Source: Firmicutes bacterium UBA5493 (GTDB lineage: Bacteria; Bacillota; Limnochordia; Darwinibacteriales; Darwinibacteriaceae). From it: 23,187 nt of DNA. The notes beneath the pieces were generated by a model. The model did no database searches, was not told the DNA's origin, and worked only from the letters and a program-made list of their open reading frames with translations. Positions 14,650 through 23,004 of this stretch are shown in pieces. Positions within the stretch are counted from its first letter, which is position 1, and each line of letters opens with the position of its first letter. The stretch spans positions 144,435 to 167,621 of the forward strand of contig DIPH01000020.1 in assembly GCA_002424045.1 (NCBI GenBank), written 5' to 3'. The position numbers were made by a program, and so were the translations under genes.

Positions 14650-14671
14650 ATTCTTTGTACGTACATTGAAT
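14650..14671. repeat. Palindrome in the sfsA leader
   Basis: A perfect 10-bp palindrome TGTACGTACA (14656-14665) is flanked by ATTC (14650-14653) and GAAT (14668-14671), so 18 of 22 positions are symmetric. It lies between the predicted promoter and the ribosome binding site of sfsA, where a repressor could act as a roadblock. No regulator is encoded beside it. Confidence 0.45.
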
Positions 14672-14688
14672 GCAAAGGGGGAGCCTAG

Positions 14689-15414
14689 GTGCAGAAACCT
14701 GTTTCCATCAAATTTGGTGATTTACACAAAGGGAGCTTTCTCGAGCGCCCCAATCGTTTTATCGTACGATGCCGTATCGATGATGGCGGCGAAGAGGTAG
14801 AAGCTCATCTGGCGGACCCTGGCCGTTTAAAAGAGCTCTTGCTTCCAGGTGCGGTACTCTACCTGAGCCCTGCGGACAATCCTAGCCGCAAAACAAGGTG
14901 GTCCGCGAGCCTCGTTTTGGCCCCCGATGGTGTTACTTTAGTATCTCTGCAATCCACCATGGCCAATCGCATGGTGGCAAAGGCCCTCGAACAGCGTGCC
15001 ATACCAGATTTGGCAGATTGGGAGCTCAAACGTGCAGAGTATACGCTAGGCAGATCCCGCTGGGATTTTTATCTGGAACACCCACAAGGTAAGAGGCTTC
15101 TCTTAGAGGTGAAGAGTTGTACCTTAGTGCAAGACTGGATTGCCATGTTTCCCGATGCCGTTACGGAACGGGGAAGGCGTCACGTCCAGGAACTAACACG
15201 GCTTAAGGCCAACGGAGACTTTGAGACGGGAGTACTCTTTGTTGTGCAGCGCAGGGACGGCAAGGAGTTTAGACCGGCCAAGCATATTGATCCTGCCTTT
15301 GCTAACGCCTTAGTGATAGCCCATGATCGCGGAGTCAAGCTCATGGCATACAATTGTCTGGTGGATGCAACTGGAATTACATGGGGAAGAAGGCTCGGTA
15401 TCACCCTTTCTTAG
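14689..15414 (+). CDS. sfsA: SfsA-family (sugar fermentation stimulation) DNA/RNA-binding nuclease-like protein
   Basis: This 241-residue protein matches SfsA throughout. The N-terminal OB-like part carries VEAHLADPGRLKELLLPGA, followed by LVSLQSTMANRMVAKALE. The catalytic-like core has LLLEVKSCTL and MFPDAVTERGRRHVQEL, which resemble a restriction endonuclease-type PD-(D/E)xK site (D, E-x-K). In E. coli SfsA was linked to maltose gene expression and binds DNA without clear specificity; its biochemical role is unsettled. The GTG at 14689 follows AAAGGGGGAG by about 6 bases. It starts a same-strand run with the HAD gene 12 bases downstream. Length and motifs are normal. Confidence 0.93.
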   Translation: MQKPVSIKFGDLHKGSFLERPNRFIVRCRIDDGGEEVEAHLADPGRLKELLLPGAVLYLSPADNPSRKTRWSASLVLAPDGVTLVSLQSTMANRMVAKALEQRAIPDLADWELKRAEYTLGRSRWDFYLEHPQGKRLLLEVKSCTLVQDWIAMFPDAVTERGRRHVQELTRLKANGDFETGVLFVVQRRDGKEFRPAKHIDPAFANALVIAHDRGVKLMAYNCLVDATGITWGRRLGITLS

Positions 15415-15426
15415 GAGGTTGATCAA

Positions 15427-16404
15427 ATGGTTTCTAATATCTTTACGCAGACAAATATAGCCGTAATCTGGGATTTTGACAAAACCCTGATTCCCGGTTA
15501 TATGCAGGACCCACTGTTTATGCACTACAATGTTGACGGGCGTACATTTTGGCGCGAGGTTAATGCGCTGCCTAAGCATCTGACGCGGGAAGGGCAAGAA
15601 ATGGTGGCCGAAGATAGCATTTACCTAAACCATATCTTGACTTATGTACGGGCTGGAATATTCAAGGGACTGAATAATCGGCTTTTGCGGGAACTAGGTG
15701 CAGAACTGGAGTTTTACCCTGGATTGCCAGATTTTTTCCCTGCAGTGAAAGAACATGTAGCGAAGAATCCTCTCTTTAGTAAATATGATATCAAAGTGGA
15801 ACACTATATTGTCAGCACAGGGCTTCGGCAGATGATTCTAGGAAGCAAGATTGCAGAGTACACTGAGGGGATCTGGGCTTGTGAGTTTGTGGAACATCGA
15901 TTCCCACCTGGCTATCTTAAGCAAGGCGTGCCCAAAGTCGATGATGCGGACGTTACGATCCAGGACATAAGCTTTATCATTGATAACACTACCAAGACCA
16001 GGGCAATCTTTGAGATCAACAAAGGTGTTAACAAGATCAGAGCCATTGATGTCAACACCAATATTCCTAAAGAAGATCGCCGTATTCCCTTCCAAAACAT
16101 GATTTATGTAGCCGATGGTCCTAGTGATGTTCCCGTCTTCTCCTTGGTGAATCAAAATGGAGGGAGAACCTTCGGTGTTTATACTAGAGGTTCGAGGGAT
16201 GAGTTTGCCCAAGTCAATGAGCTGCAAAAACAGGGTAGAGTTCATTCCTTTGGCGAAGCCAATTACGAACCGAATACCCAAACCTACATGTGGATTATGA
16301 ATGCGGTGGATGAGATCGGGGAGGCCATTGTGAAAAATCGTGAGTGGGTACTGAAAAACAGAACGGGTGAGTCTCCGCGACATTTAAATGAACAGGGGGA
16401 GTAG
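15427..16404 (+). CDS. HAD-superfamily phosphohydrolase
   Basis: This 325-residue HAD protein has motif I DFDKTL with the nucleophile D16 and D18, motif II in IVSTGLRQM, and motif IV ADGPSD at about 229-234 (D230, D234). A large insertion between motifs I and II (about residues 22-120, mostly helical) forms a cap that would decide substrate choice. Later segments such as NPNTQTYMW-like text near the C-terminus are not informative to me. It likely removes phosphate from a small metabolite, but I recognise no specific subfamily. AGGAGG precedes the ATG by about 7 bases. The next gene, a kinase-like APH protein, begins 2 bases after its stop, so phosphatase and kinase are translated together. 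Confidence 0.8.
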   Translation: MVSNIFTQTNIAVIWDFDKTLIPGYMQDPLFMHYNVDGRTFWREVNALPKHLTREGQEMVAEDSIYLNHILTYVRAGIFKGLNNRLLRELGAELEFYPGLPDFFPAVKEHVAKNPLFSKYDIKVEHYIVSTGLRQMILGSKIAEYTEGIWACEFVEHRFPPGYLKQGVPKVDDADVTIQDISFIIDNTTKTRAIFEINKGVNKIRAIDVNTNIPKEDRRIPFQNMIYVADGPSDVPVFSLVNQNGGRTFGVYTRGSRDEFAQVNELQKQGRVHSFGEANYEPNTQTYMWIMNAVDEIGEAIVKNREWVLKNRTGESPRHLNEQGE

Positions 16405-16406
16405 GG

Positions 16407-17360
16407 GTGAATAACCTTCTTGAACAGTGGGGTTCAAAGTTTGCGTCAGCTGAAGCTCATGCTTTGGTGGACGGAGTGTGGCGCTTGGAACTCGGTGATG
16501 ATGCCTATATTCTCAAACGTAGAGCAGACCGCACCCGTGCCTGGGAAGAGTACGATTTGCTGAAGTGGCTCCGAGAACACGCTCAGCCCATTTCTCTTCT
16601 TCTATGTACCACAGAGGGTATCCCATGGGCAGAGTACCAAGGATCGTTTTACGTGCTCTATCCTTATCTGCATGGAATACCAGGCAATGAACTAGATTTG
16701 CTTGATCAGCCCTTGGCCATGGAAGTGGGGTCTGCTCTGGCAAGACTGCACCAGGCACTTGAGACCTATGGCGCGAGTGCGGAATTTCCTGGATTTGGTC
16801 TTTTTCAGGAAGTATCCAGCTATGCCTGGCCGACGGTACAGGGGTATTCGTCCATGAAGTTTCATGATCGCTTGCAAGGCCTCGGGCAGGCGATTAGCAC
16901 ACAATTGGTGAATCCGTACGAGGCTCTGCCTAGACAGTTGATCCACAGGGATTTTCACCCTGGGAATCTGGTGTTCACCGATGGGCAGCTGGGAGGAATC
17001 TTAGACTTTGATCGTGTGCGCATTGGCATTCGACTCTTTGATCTATGTTATTTGTCTACCGCTGTCTTGAGCGATGGATTCAGTGATCCAAAGAAGCGAG
17101 AAGGATGGCTTAGCTTCGTTCTGGACCTCATTGGAGGCTACGGCACCGTAGAACCCCTTCAAAAAACAGAAGGACATGTTTTTCTGTATATTATTTACTT
17201 GATTCAACTCCTCTTCATTGCTTACCATCTCGATGAGGGCAATACCAAGTTGGCCGACTTAAACTTAGGTATATTGTTGTGGATTTATGAACAGCATGAC
17301 TACTTAGAGCCGCTCATTGAGAAAACGGTGATGGATGGCAGTCGGGATGTGGTGAGGTGA
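16407..17360 (+). CDS. Aminoglycoside phosphotransferase-fold (APH) small-molecule kinase
   Basis: This 317-residue protein has the APH/choline kinase fold. A short N-lobe contains WRLELGDDAYILKRR (the Lys is the probable ATP-anchoring residue). The C-lobe carries the Brenner-type catalytic loop HRDFHPGN (180-187, D182 and N187) and the metal-binding ILDFDR (D200, D202), followed by IGIRLFDLCY. This branch includes homoserine kinase II, choline kinase and spore-coat CotS/YutH-like proteins; the substrate cannot be chosen from sequence. Resistance is unlikely given the core-genome neighbours. The GTG start has AGGGGGAG about 6 bases upstream. The stop overlaps the next gene's GTG in GTGA. Residues needed for catalysis are present. 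Confidence 0.85.
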   Translation: MNNLLEQWGSKFASAEAHALVDGVWRLELGDDAYILKRRADRTRAWEEYDLLKWLREHAQPISLLLCTTEGIPWAEYQGSFYVLYPYLHGIPGNELDLLDQPLAMEVGSALARLHQALETYGASAEFPGFGLFQEVSSYAWPTVQGYSSMKFHDRLQGLGQAISTQLVNPYEALPRQLIHRDFHPGNLVFTDGQLGGILDFDRVRIGIRLFDLCYLSTAVLSDGFSDPKKREGWLSFVLDLIGGYGTVEPLQKTEGHVFLYIIYLIQLLFIAYHLDEGNTKLADLNLGILLWIYEQHDYLEPLIEKTVMDGSRDVVR

Positions 17361-18535
17361 AAAGAAGCGACGAATTTGGGGTCTTTCTCAGGGACCTATT
17401 GTATGGGCGGCAACTATTAGCATGTTCCTTGAGCAAACTGCGCCTGAAGGCAACCCCCTTTGATAAGGTTTCTATACGCCCCCTTGAGCTGAAGAGTGGC
17501 CTGGTCTATCAAGTGACCTATCATTATGCGCAAAAAGAGCTCCACGAGAATCTTACGCCCAAGCAGATTGAAGAACGTATTTGTGAGCTCATGGACCAAG
17601 TGTTTCGCCAAGGTCATTTCTTTACGCCTGCAGCCGATTGGCAGGTTTTAGTGAGCAAGAAGGGCTCCGTCAAGATACTGCGGCATCCACCATCACGCAA
17701 AGCGCAAGAGGTGGATTTGAAGCACAATAGACCCAAACAGTATTTATTGCAGGAGGGTAGGGTCTACCCTTTTTTAGTTGAGCTTGGCGTGATGAATGCG
17801 TCAGGGAAAGTCCTTGCCAAGCGTTATCACAAGTTTAGACAACTGAACAAGTACCTCGAAGTGGTAGAAGACTGCATGCCTTATCTGCAGGGGCACGGGG
17901 CAGATGGTCCCTTAACGATTGTGGATTTTGGGAGCGGGAAGGCCTATCTAACTTTCGCCCTATACCATTACTTGGTGGAGCACCTCAAACGGGATGTCCG
18001 CATCATTGGTCTAGACTTAAAGGAGGATGTAGTTGCCTTTTGCAACGCAATGGCAGCGAAACTCGGGTTTGAGCACCTAAGGTTTACCCACCAAGACATC
18101 CGGGACTTTCGGGCGCAGGGACAGGTAGATATGGTTGTGTCCCTCCATGCCTGCGATGTGGCAACGGACTATGCTTTGGCCCAAGCGGTGAAATGGGGAG
18201 CACAGGTGATTCTTGCTGTCCCGTGTTGTCAGCACGAAGTGTTCACACAGCTCGAGCAAAGGGCCGATCCGGTGCTCTTGGAGCATGGGATCGTTAAAGA
18301 GCGGGTGGCAGCTTTGATTACCGATGCGGCCAGAGCAAAATTGTTGGAGATAGAGGGCTATGCGGTGCGCGTTATGGAGTTTATTGACTTAGAGCATACG
18401 CCAAAAAACTTACTGATCCGTGCCTTCAAAGAGCACAAATCACCAGCGTATCAAGTTCACAGAGACTTTGCCCACTTCAAACGATTCTGGGGAATCGCCC
18501 CCACGCTAGAGTCTCTGTTAACCAAGGACGCTTAG
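17357..18535 (+). CDS. Class I SAM-dependent methyltransferase (Methyltransf_32-like)
   Basis: This 392-residue protein has an N-terminal half (1-170) of unknown type with many basic residues. A Rossmann methyltransferase domain follows: motif I IVDFGSGKAYLTFAL (188-202), motif II DVRIIGLDLKEDV with the acidic ribose-binding residue, HQDIRDF, and the unusual VSLHACDVATDYAL plus VPCCQHE (288-294) of the Methyltransf_32/METTL25-like group. The paired cysteines CC at 290-291 are characteristic of that group. Related proteins are suspected to modify RNA or protein, but the target here is unknown. It starts on the GTG that overlaps the APH stop (GTGA), so the pair is translationally coupled. A separate promoter for glnS begins about 30 bases after its stop. 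Confidence 0.83.
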   Translation: MKRSDEFGVFLRDLLYGRQLLACSLSKLRLKATPFDKVSIRPLELKSGLVYQVTYHYAQKELHENLTPKQIEERICELMDQVFRQGHFFTPAADWQVLVSKKGSVKILRHPPSRKAQEVDLKHNRPKQYLLQEGRVYPFLVELGVMNASGKVLAKRYHKFRQLNKYLEVVEDCMPYLQGHGADGPLTIVDFGSGKAYLTFALYHYLVEHLKRDVRIIGLDLKEDVVAFCNAMAAKLGFEHLRFTHQDIRDFRAQGQVDMVVSLHACDVATDYALAQAVKWGAQVILAVPCCQHEVFTQLEQRADPVLLEHGIVKERVAALITDAARAKLLEIEGYAVRVMEFIDLEHTPKNLLIRAFKEHKSPAYQVHRDFAHFKRFWGIAPTLESLLTKDA

Positions 18536-18565
18536 CATCTACGGTTAAGTACCGAAGCCCATTGC

Positions 18566-18593
18566 TTGACAGTTGCCGTGGTTGTGCTAAAGT
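18566..18593 (+). promoter_or_regulatory. Promoter of glnS
   Basis: A perfect -35 TTGACA (18566-18571) and a -10 TAAAGT (18588-18593, four of six) are 16 bases apart. Transcription would begin near 18600, about 28 bases before the glnS ATG. This argues against any glnS start upstream of 18600. Confidence 0.7.
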
Positions 18594-18627
18594 GGATAAG
18601 AAGGAAGCTATAGGAGAGGATATACTG

Positions 18628-20295
18628 ATGGATACGAATATTAATACCCCATCTAACTTTATTCGGACTATTATCGACGAAGATTTGGCCAGCGGCAAAC
18701 ACCAGGCCATTGTCACGCGTTTTCCACCTGAACCCAATGGCTACTTGCATATAGGGCATGCTAAGTCCATTTGTCTAAATTTCGGTATAGCCAGAGATTA
18801 CAAAGGTACTTGTCATCTGCGTTTTGATGATACGAACCCAGAAAAAGAAGAGACAGAGTACATTGAAAGCATTATGCGTGACGTGCATTGGCTTGGCTTC
18901 GACTGGGATCAGCACTTGTATTATGCCTCAGATTACTTTGAACAACTCTACAATTTTGCAGTAGAGTTGATTAAGCAAGGTAAGGCCTATGTTTGCGAGT
19001 TGAGTGCCGAAGAGATTCGCCAATACCGCGGTACGCTGACCGAGCCCGGAAAAGACAGCCCCTATCGTAATCGCTCTGTAGAAGAAAACTTGGATTTGTT
19101 CGAACGAATGAAGCAGGGTGAGTTTGAGGAAGGAAGCCACGTTCTGCGGGCAAAAATCGACATGGCAGCAGCAAACATTGTGATGCGCGATCCGACTCTG
19201 TATCGGATCCGTAAAGTTGACCACCATCGCACAGGAGATGCATGGTGCATTTATCCCATGTATGATTTTACCCATTGTCTTTCCGATGCCATTGAAAGTA
19301 TCACTCATTCCATTTGTACGTTGGAGTTTGAGAATAATCGAGCTCTGTATGAGTGGATTTTGGAGCAGGTTTTTCCCGAACCTCATCCGAGGCAAATTGA
19401 GTTTGCCAGGCTAAACTTAAGCTACACCATGATGAGTAAGCGCAAACTTTTGGAGTTGGTGAACGAAGGCATTGTAAGTGGCTGGGATGATCCGCGCATG
19501 CCAACCCTTTCGGGACTGCGCAGACGAGGCTATACGCCTGCCGCGATTCGAGACTTCTGTGATCGTATTGGTGTATCGAAAGCCAATAGCATGGTTGACT
19601 ATGCTTTTCTAGAGCATTGCTTACGGGAAGATCTAAACCAGACCTCACCTCGAACTATGGGTGTCTTACGTCCCTTAAAGGTAGTTATTGAGAATTACCC
19701 AGAAGGTCAAGTGGAGTACTTGGAAGGTGTGAATAATCCGCAGGATCCAGATGCCGGAACACGCCAGATTCCTTTTGCTAGGGAGATTTATATCGAGGAA
19801 GAGGATTTCATGATGGATCCGCCGAAAAAATTCTTCCGGCTCGCCCCCGGCCGCGAGGTGCGCTTGCGTTTTGCTTATTTCATAACTTGCACCGATGTCA
19901 TTAAAGACGAAGAGGGCAATATTGTAGAAATTCGAGCCACCTATGACCCAGAAACGAAGGGTGGATCGGCTCCTGATGGACGTAAGGTTAAAGCTACTCT
20001 GCATTGGGTAGCAGCTGAGCATTCTTTACCCGCGGAGGTGCGTATTTACGATCATCTCTTTAAAGTGGAGAATCCCAGCGTAGGAGAACTAGAAGACAAC
20101 TTGAATCCTAATTCCTTAGAAATTCTAACCGGTGCCAGGGTTGAACTCAATCTTAAGAATGCAAAACCCGAAGATAAGTTCCAGTTTGAGCGCCAAGGCT
20201 ACTTTTGTGTAGATCAAGATTCAACACGAGAGAAGCTAGTCTTTAACCAGACGGTGCCCTTGAGGGATACCTGGTCTAAGGTGAAGGTAAAATAG
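18628..20295 (+). CDS. glnS: Glutaminyl-tRNA synthetase
   Basis: This class I synthetase charges tRNA-Gln directly with glutamine. The 555 residues match bacterial GlnRS. They show FPPEPNGYLHIGHAKS (HIGH at 41-44), RFDDTNPEKEE, the YPMYDFTHCLSDAIE segment typical of GlnRS rather than GluRS, the KMSKS equivalent MSKRK at 269-273, and a C-terminal anticodon-binding beta-barrel region. The frame is open from 18562, but that start lies inside the promoter. ATG 18628 has AGGAGAGGA 7 bases upstream and begins the conserved N-terminus. It is a single-gene unit with its own promoter and a hairpin after the stop. GlnRS is patchy in Firmicutes, many of which use GatCAB amidation instead, so its presence is informative about the lineage or transfer history. 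Confidence 0.97.
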   Translation: MDTNINTPSNFIRTIIDEDLASGKHQAIVTRFPPEPNGYLHIGHAKSICLNFGIARDYKGTCHLRFDDTNPEKEETEYIESIMRDVHWLGFDWDQHLYYASDYFEQLYNFAVELIKQGKAYVCELSAEEIRQYRGTLTEPGKDSPYRNRSVEENLDLFERMKQGEFEEGSHVLRAKIDMAAANIVMRDPTLYRIRKVDHHRTGDAWCIYPMYDFTHCLSDAIESITHSICTLEFENNRALYEWILEQVFPEPHPRQIEFARLNLSYTMMSKRKLLELVNEGIVSGWDDPRMPTLSGLRRRGYTPAAIRDFCDRIGVSKANSMVDYAFLEHCLREDLNQTSPRTMGVLRPLKVVIENYPEGQVEYLEGVNNPQDPDAGTRQIPFAREIYIEEEDFMMDPPKKFFRLAPGREVRLRFAYFITCTDVIKDEEGNIVEIRATYDPETKGGSAPDGRKVKATLHWVAAEHSLPAEVRIYDHLFKVENPSVGELEDNLNPNSLEILTGARVELNLKNAKPEDKFQFERQGYFCVDQDSTREKLVFNQTVPLRDTWSKVKVK

Positions 20296-20310
20296 GCGGA
20301 TCGGGTAGAT

Positions 20311-20333
20311 GGCTACTCATTAGCTGAGTAGCC
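20311..20333. terminator. Hairpin between convergent glnS and bamA
   Basis: GGCTACTCA (20311-20319) and TGAGTAGCC (20325-20333) form a perfect 9-bp stem with a TTAGC loop. No T-run follows on either strand, so it is not a classic intrinsic terminator. It may stabilise the glnS mRNA end or act with Rho. A weaker CTCCC/GGGAG hairpin follows at 20337-20354. Confidence 0.5.
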
Positions 20334-20384
20334 AACCTCCCACACGCCAGGGAGACTTTGTCTGAAAAGACTACCTTGTCTGTT

Positions 20385-22151
20385 CTAGAACATTTGACCA
20401 AAGCCAAAGTAGAACTGCCCCTTGCGCTCGTCTTTTGCATTCTTACCCCAACCATAGTCGAGGCGCAGAAGTCCAAGTGGTGTATCTAAGCGCACACCAA
20501 GACCATAGCTGTTGGCCAGATCCGCTAGGCCCATAGACTCACCTTGGTTCCAGGTTGTGCCCCAATCGGTAAAGACCACACCGGTCACTTTCTCCACGAT
20601 GGGAAACCGGAATTCAGCATTCATTACCAGCATGTGATCGCCTTCTAACGAAAGACGACCGTCTTCGTCGGGATAGCCGCCATAGGCATAGCCCCTCAAG
20701 GTATCGGCTCCACCGATCTTGAAGTTCTCCCGTCCTAGGTCACCGCCTAGGAGGCGTCCACCGAGACCACGTACAGCTAAGACATAGCCACCATCTTTAA
20801 CTTCGAAATAACGGCTGTGCTCCAGGCGCAATTTCGCATATTGCATGTCGCCGCCGAGGAGTCTTGTGCCTAGTTCGAGATAGGCATCATTCCTGTAACC
20901 CTGTGTAGGATTAAAGGGATGATCCGCAGTGTTGGTGTTCACCCCAAAGCCGATCGTGCGATTTTTGTAGTCGTTCAGATCGTCTTTGATAGGTTCTGAC
21001 GGAAGATCGTAAAAATTGTTCTCTAACTTGAAAGTCAACCGTCCGCGGGTAAATTCACTAAAGGGACGCCCTAAGGTGAGGTCGCCGCCATTTGTCGTGC
21101 GCTTCACTTCCAACAGTTCATCTGTCTCAGCATTCGTTGTATTGACAGGCCTACTTCGACGATAGAGATTGATACCCAAAGAAGTACCTGTTTTGTCGAT
21201 ATAGGGCTCAGAAAAGCCAAACTCATACTCTTGAAGTCTTTTGCCGAAGCGAGCTGTGGCATTCACCCTTTGACCACGGCCAAGGAAGTTCTCATCAGCA
21301 GCTTCCACAAACCCAACCAAGCGATCTTGAGTGCTATAGGATACACCAAAGGTGGCTGATCCTGTCTTGCGTTCTTCGACGTGGATGTTCAGTTCTATGG
21401 AACTAGGGTCAACGTCGCAGGTTGTAAGCTCCGTAGTGATTTCATCAAAAAATCCCAGCATCAGCACACGACGCAAACCTCTTTCAACATCCTTCAAATT
21501 AAATAATTCCGCCGGTTGTAGAAGTAATTCCCTATGGATAACAAAATCCTTGGTTTTCTGATTACCGGAAATAAGTATCTGGCTCAGTCTAGCTGGATTG
21601 AAGCCAATATGAATGTTGTTGAGCTCATCTATTTCAATATGGGATGGAAATAGAACGTAACCGTAATGGTCCTTGGCCAACTCAACGAGTTCTTCAATAT
21701 CAGCATGTAAATCTAGGATATTCAAAATTGATCCAGATTGCACGCGAAGCCCTGAGCAGAACTTAGTTAGAGGAAACTTTTCATCATCCTTAAAGATTAT
21801 GTCGTTTACAATTGGGTTTTCTAGAACTATATAGACTACCTCAACACCACCGAGATAGGGCTCGAACTTAGCCTCAACGTATTGAAACAATCCGGCACTG
21901 TCTAAAGTGTAAAGATCGTCTAGGATTCTCTGTTCGATAAGTGGTTCTCCCACCTGCGTCTTAAGGATTAGACCTCTTATAACATCTTCGTCAACATAAT
22001 GATGTCCTTCTATAGTGACTTTTCGAACGATAGGGTTAGTCATGTCTGACGCAAATACGGAAGCAGCAATAGATGTGGCGATGAGTAGATAAAACAAAAT
22101 GCTCAGCAATACACTCCGTGACAACACCCTTAACAACTCTATCACATCCAA
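20385..22151 (-). CDS. bamA: BamA/Omp85-family outer membrane assembly protein
   Basis: This 588-residue outer membrane protein should insert beta-barrel proteins into the outer membrane. Residues 1-34 look like a signal peptide (LLSILFYLLIATSIAASVFA, cleavage near A/SD). Three POTRA-like modules follow: about 40-111 (VRKVTIEGHHYVDEDVI...), 112-190, and 191-270 (ILISGNQKTKDFVI...). A C-terminal 16-strand barrel runs from about 272 to 588. It contains the loop-6 motif as LRGYAYGG, the GDHMLVMNAEFRFPI strand and a terminal Phe (FGFGQMF), the beta-signal. E. coli BamA has five POTRA domains and about 800 residues, so this is a short version; TamA has three. The start is uncertain: TTG 22151 gives a complete signal peptide, but I see no good ribosome binding site. 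No LPS or lipoprotein genes are adjacent. Confidence 0.9.
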   Translation of the reverse strand: MDVIELLRVLSRSVLLSILFYLLIATSIAASVFASDMTNPIVRKVTIEGHHYVDEDVIRGLILKTQVGEPLIEQRILDDLYTLDSAGLFQYVEAKFEPYLGGVEVVYIVLENPIVNDIIFKDDEKFPLTKFCSGLRVQSGSILNILDLHADIEELVELAKDHYGYVLFPSHIEIDELNNIHIGFNPARLSQILISGNQKTKDFVIHRELLLQPAELFNLKDVERGLRRVLMLGFFDEITTELTTCDVDPSSIELNIHVEERKTGSATFGVSYSTQDRLVGFVEAADENFLGRGQRVNATARFGKRLQEYEFGFSEPYIDKTGTSLGINLYRRSRPVNTTNAETDELLEVKRTTNGGDLTLGRPFSEFTRGRLTFKLENNFYDLPSEPIKDDLNDYKNRTIGFGVNTNTADHPFNPTQGYRNDAYLELGTRLLGGDMQYAKLRLEHSRYFEVKDGGYVLAVRGLGGRLLGGDLGRENFKIGGADTLRGYAYGGYPDEDGRLSLEGDHMLVMNAEFRFPIVEKVTGVVFTDWGTTWNQGESMGLADLANSYGLGVRLDTPLGLLRLDYGWGKNAKDERKGQFYFGFGQMF

Positions 22152-22720
22152 TCCGTGTAGTTTATATGGTTACTTCTACAAAATCGATCCAGTTCCTTCC
22201 TATCGGAACGTTCCAAAATGTATGTGACGCGGGAATTATTGGAGACCACTAACCGAAAGACATTCTAACCAGTTTTGTTATCTGTTCTTATACTTTATGA
22301 TATCGATCCTATCCAGTTAAACATAATCACCTTTACTTCGGGAGGCTGGGATATAAAGCAATGATTATTTTTAGTATGTAATAATTTTGTTAAAACACAC
22401 CCTTGGTGAAGGATTGCCAAATTGGATGGAGAAATATCAAAAAAATAGACAAATCGACATGTGATTCGAATTCCTATTTTCTTATACCACATAATCGCCT
22501 CTGAACGAAGACAATGCTTCTTCACATCTTTCTCTTTCTACAGCACAAATGCCACGTACAGCTAGAAACTGCTGTTTTCCCACTCAACCATTCGTTTTGA
22601 TAATCATACACAACATTGATACTAAAACGATTTAAACCTCAGGTGTCTTGAATCTGCAGACAAGGGTATAGCACCGGGATAATCACATAATAGATGAAAA
22701 GTGTGTTTTGTCTAGCGGGG

Positions 22721-22868
22721 GGAGGTGTATCTGCTATGGCCTAGCTTATGGTCTGGTGGCTATGTACGGGAGAATCTCGATGTCTGCAGGCGACATTTAG
22801 CACATTGTTTTCGCCTTAGCACCGCAGGATCTGTACTACACACCATACCACGCCTCACCTGTACCTCT
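22721..22868 (+). ncRNA. Candidate structured RNA (rod-like fold)
   Basis: A ~150-nt block of about 52% GC is set in ~33-43% GC flanks. Its arms nest in order: GGAGGTGT (22721-22728) with GTACCTCT (22861-22868, with G-T pairs), TATGGT (22747-22752) with ACCATA (22842-22847), GTAC (22764-22767) with GTAC (22833-22836), AGAATC (22771-22776) with GATCT (22828-22832), CTGC with GCAG, and AGGCGA (22788-22793) with TCGCCT (22811-22816). The rod has a large bubble between the first two stems, which recalls 6S RNA, but no sequence motif identifies it. The strand is assumed. This was paired by eye and could be chance. Confidence 0.3.
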
Positions 22869-23004
22869 AATGACCGAATAAACATTCATCATAAACACTT
22901 AAAAGGCGTTTCAGAATAACCTCTACGATAGTCTTCGCTTAGTTAAATCCAACAACACATATGTTATTTACATTTCTCCATTGATATACTCCCGGGCTGA
23001 TCGA

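Noticed and set aside
14618..14800. 60-codon plus-strand open frame beginning in the sfsA leader
   Set aside because: It overlaps the start of sfsA in another frame, has no good ribosome binding site and no recognisable protein sequence.
22295..22525. Open frame of 76 codons on the minus strand in the gap upstream of bamA
   Set aside because: It starts with GTG behind only a weak purine stretch, is AT-rich with many Cys/Ile/Lys residues, matches no family I know, and ends by chance in an AT-rich region.
22694..22880. Protein-like fragments in plus frames (for example AYGLVAMYGRISMSAGDI, then a TAG, then HIVFALAPQDLYY)
   Set aside because: The pieces are in different frames or are split by stops, none is recognisable, and the same bases form nested RNA arms. 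A decayed gene cannot be excluded but is not supported.
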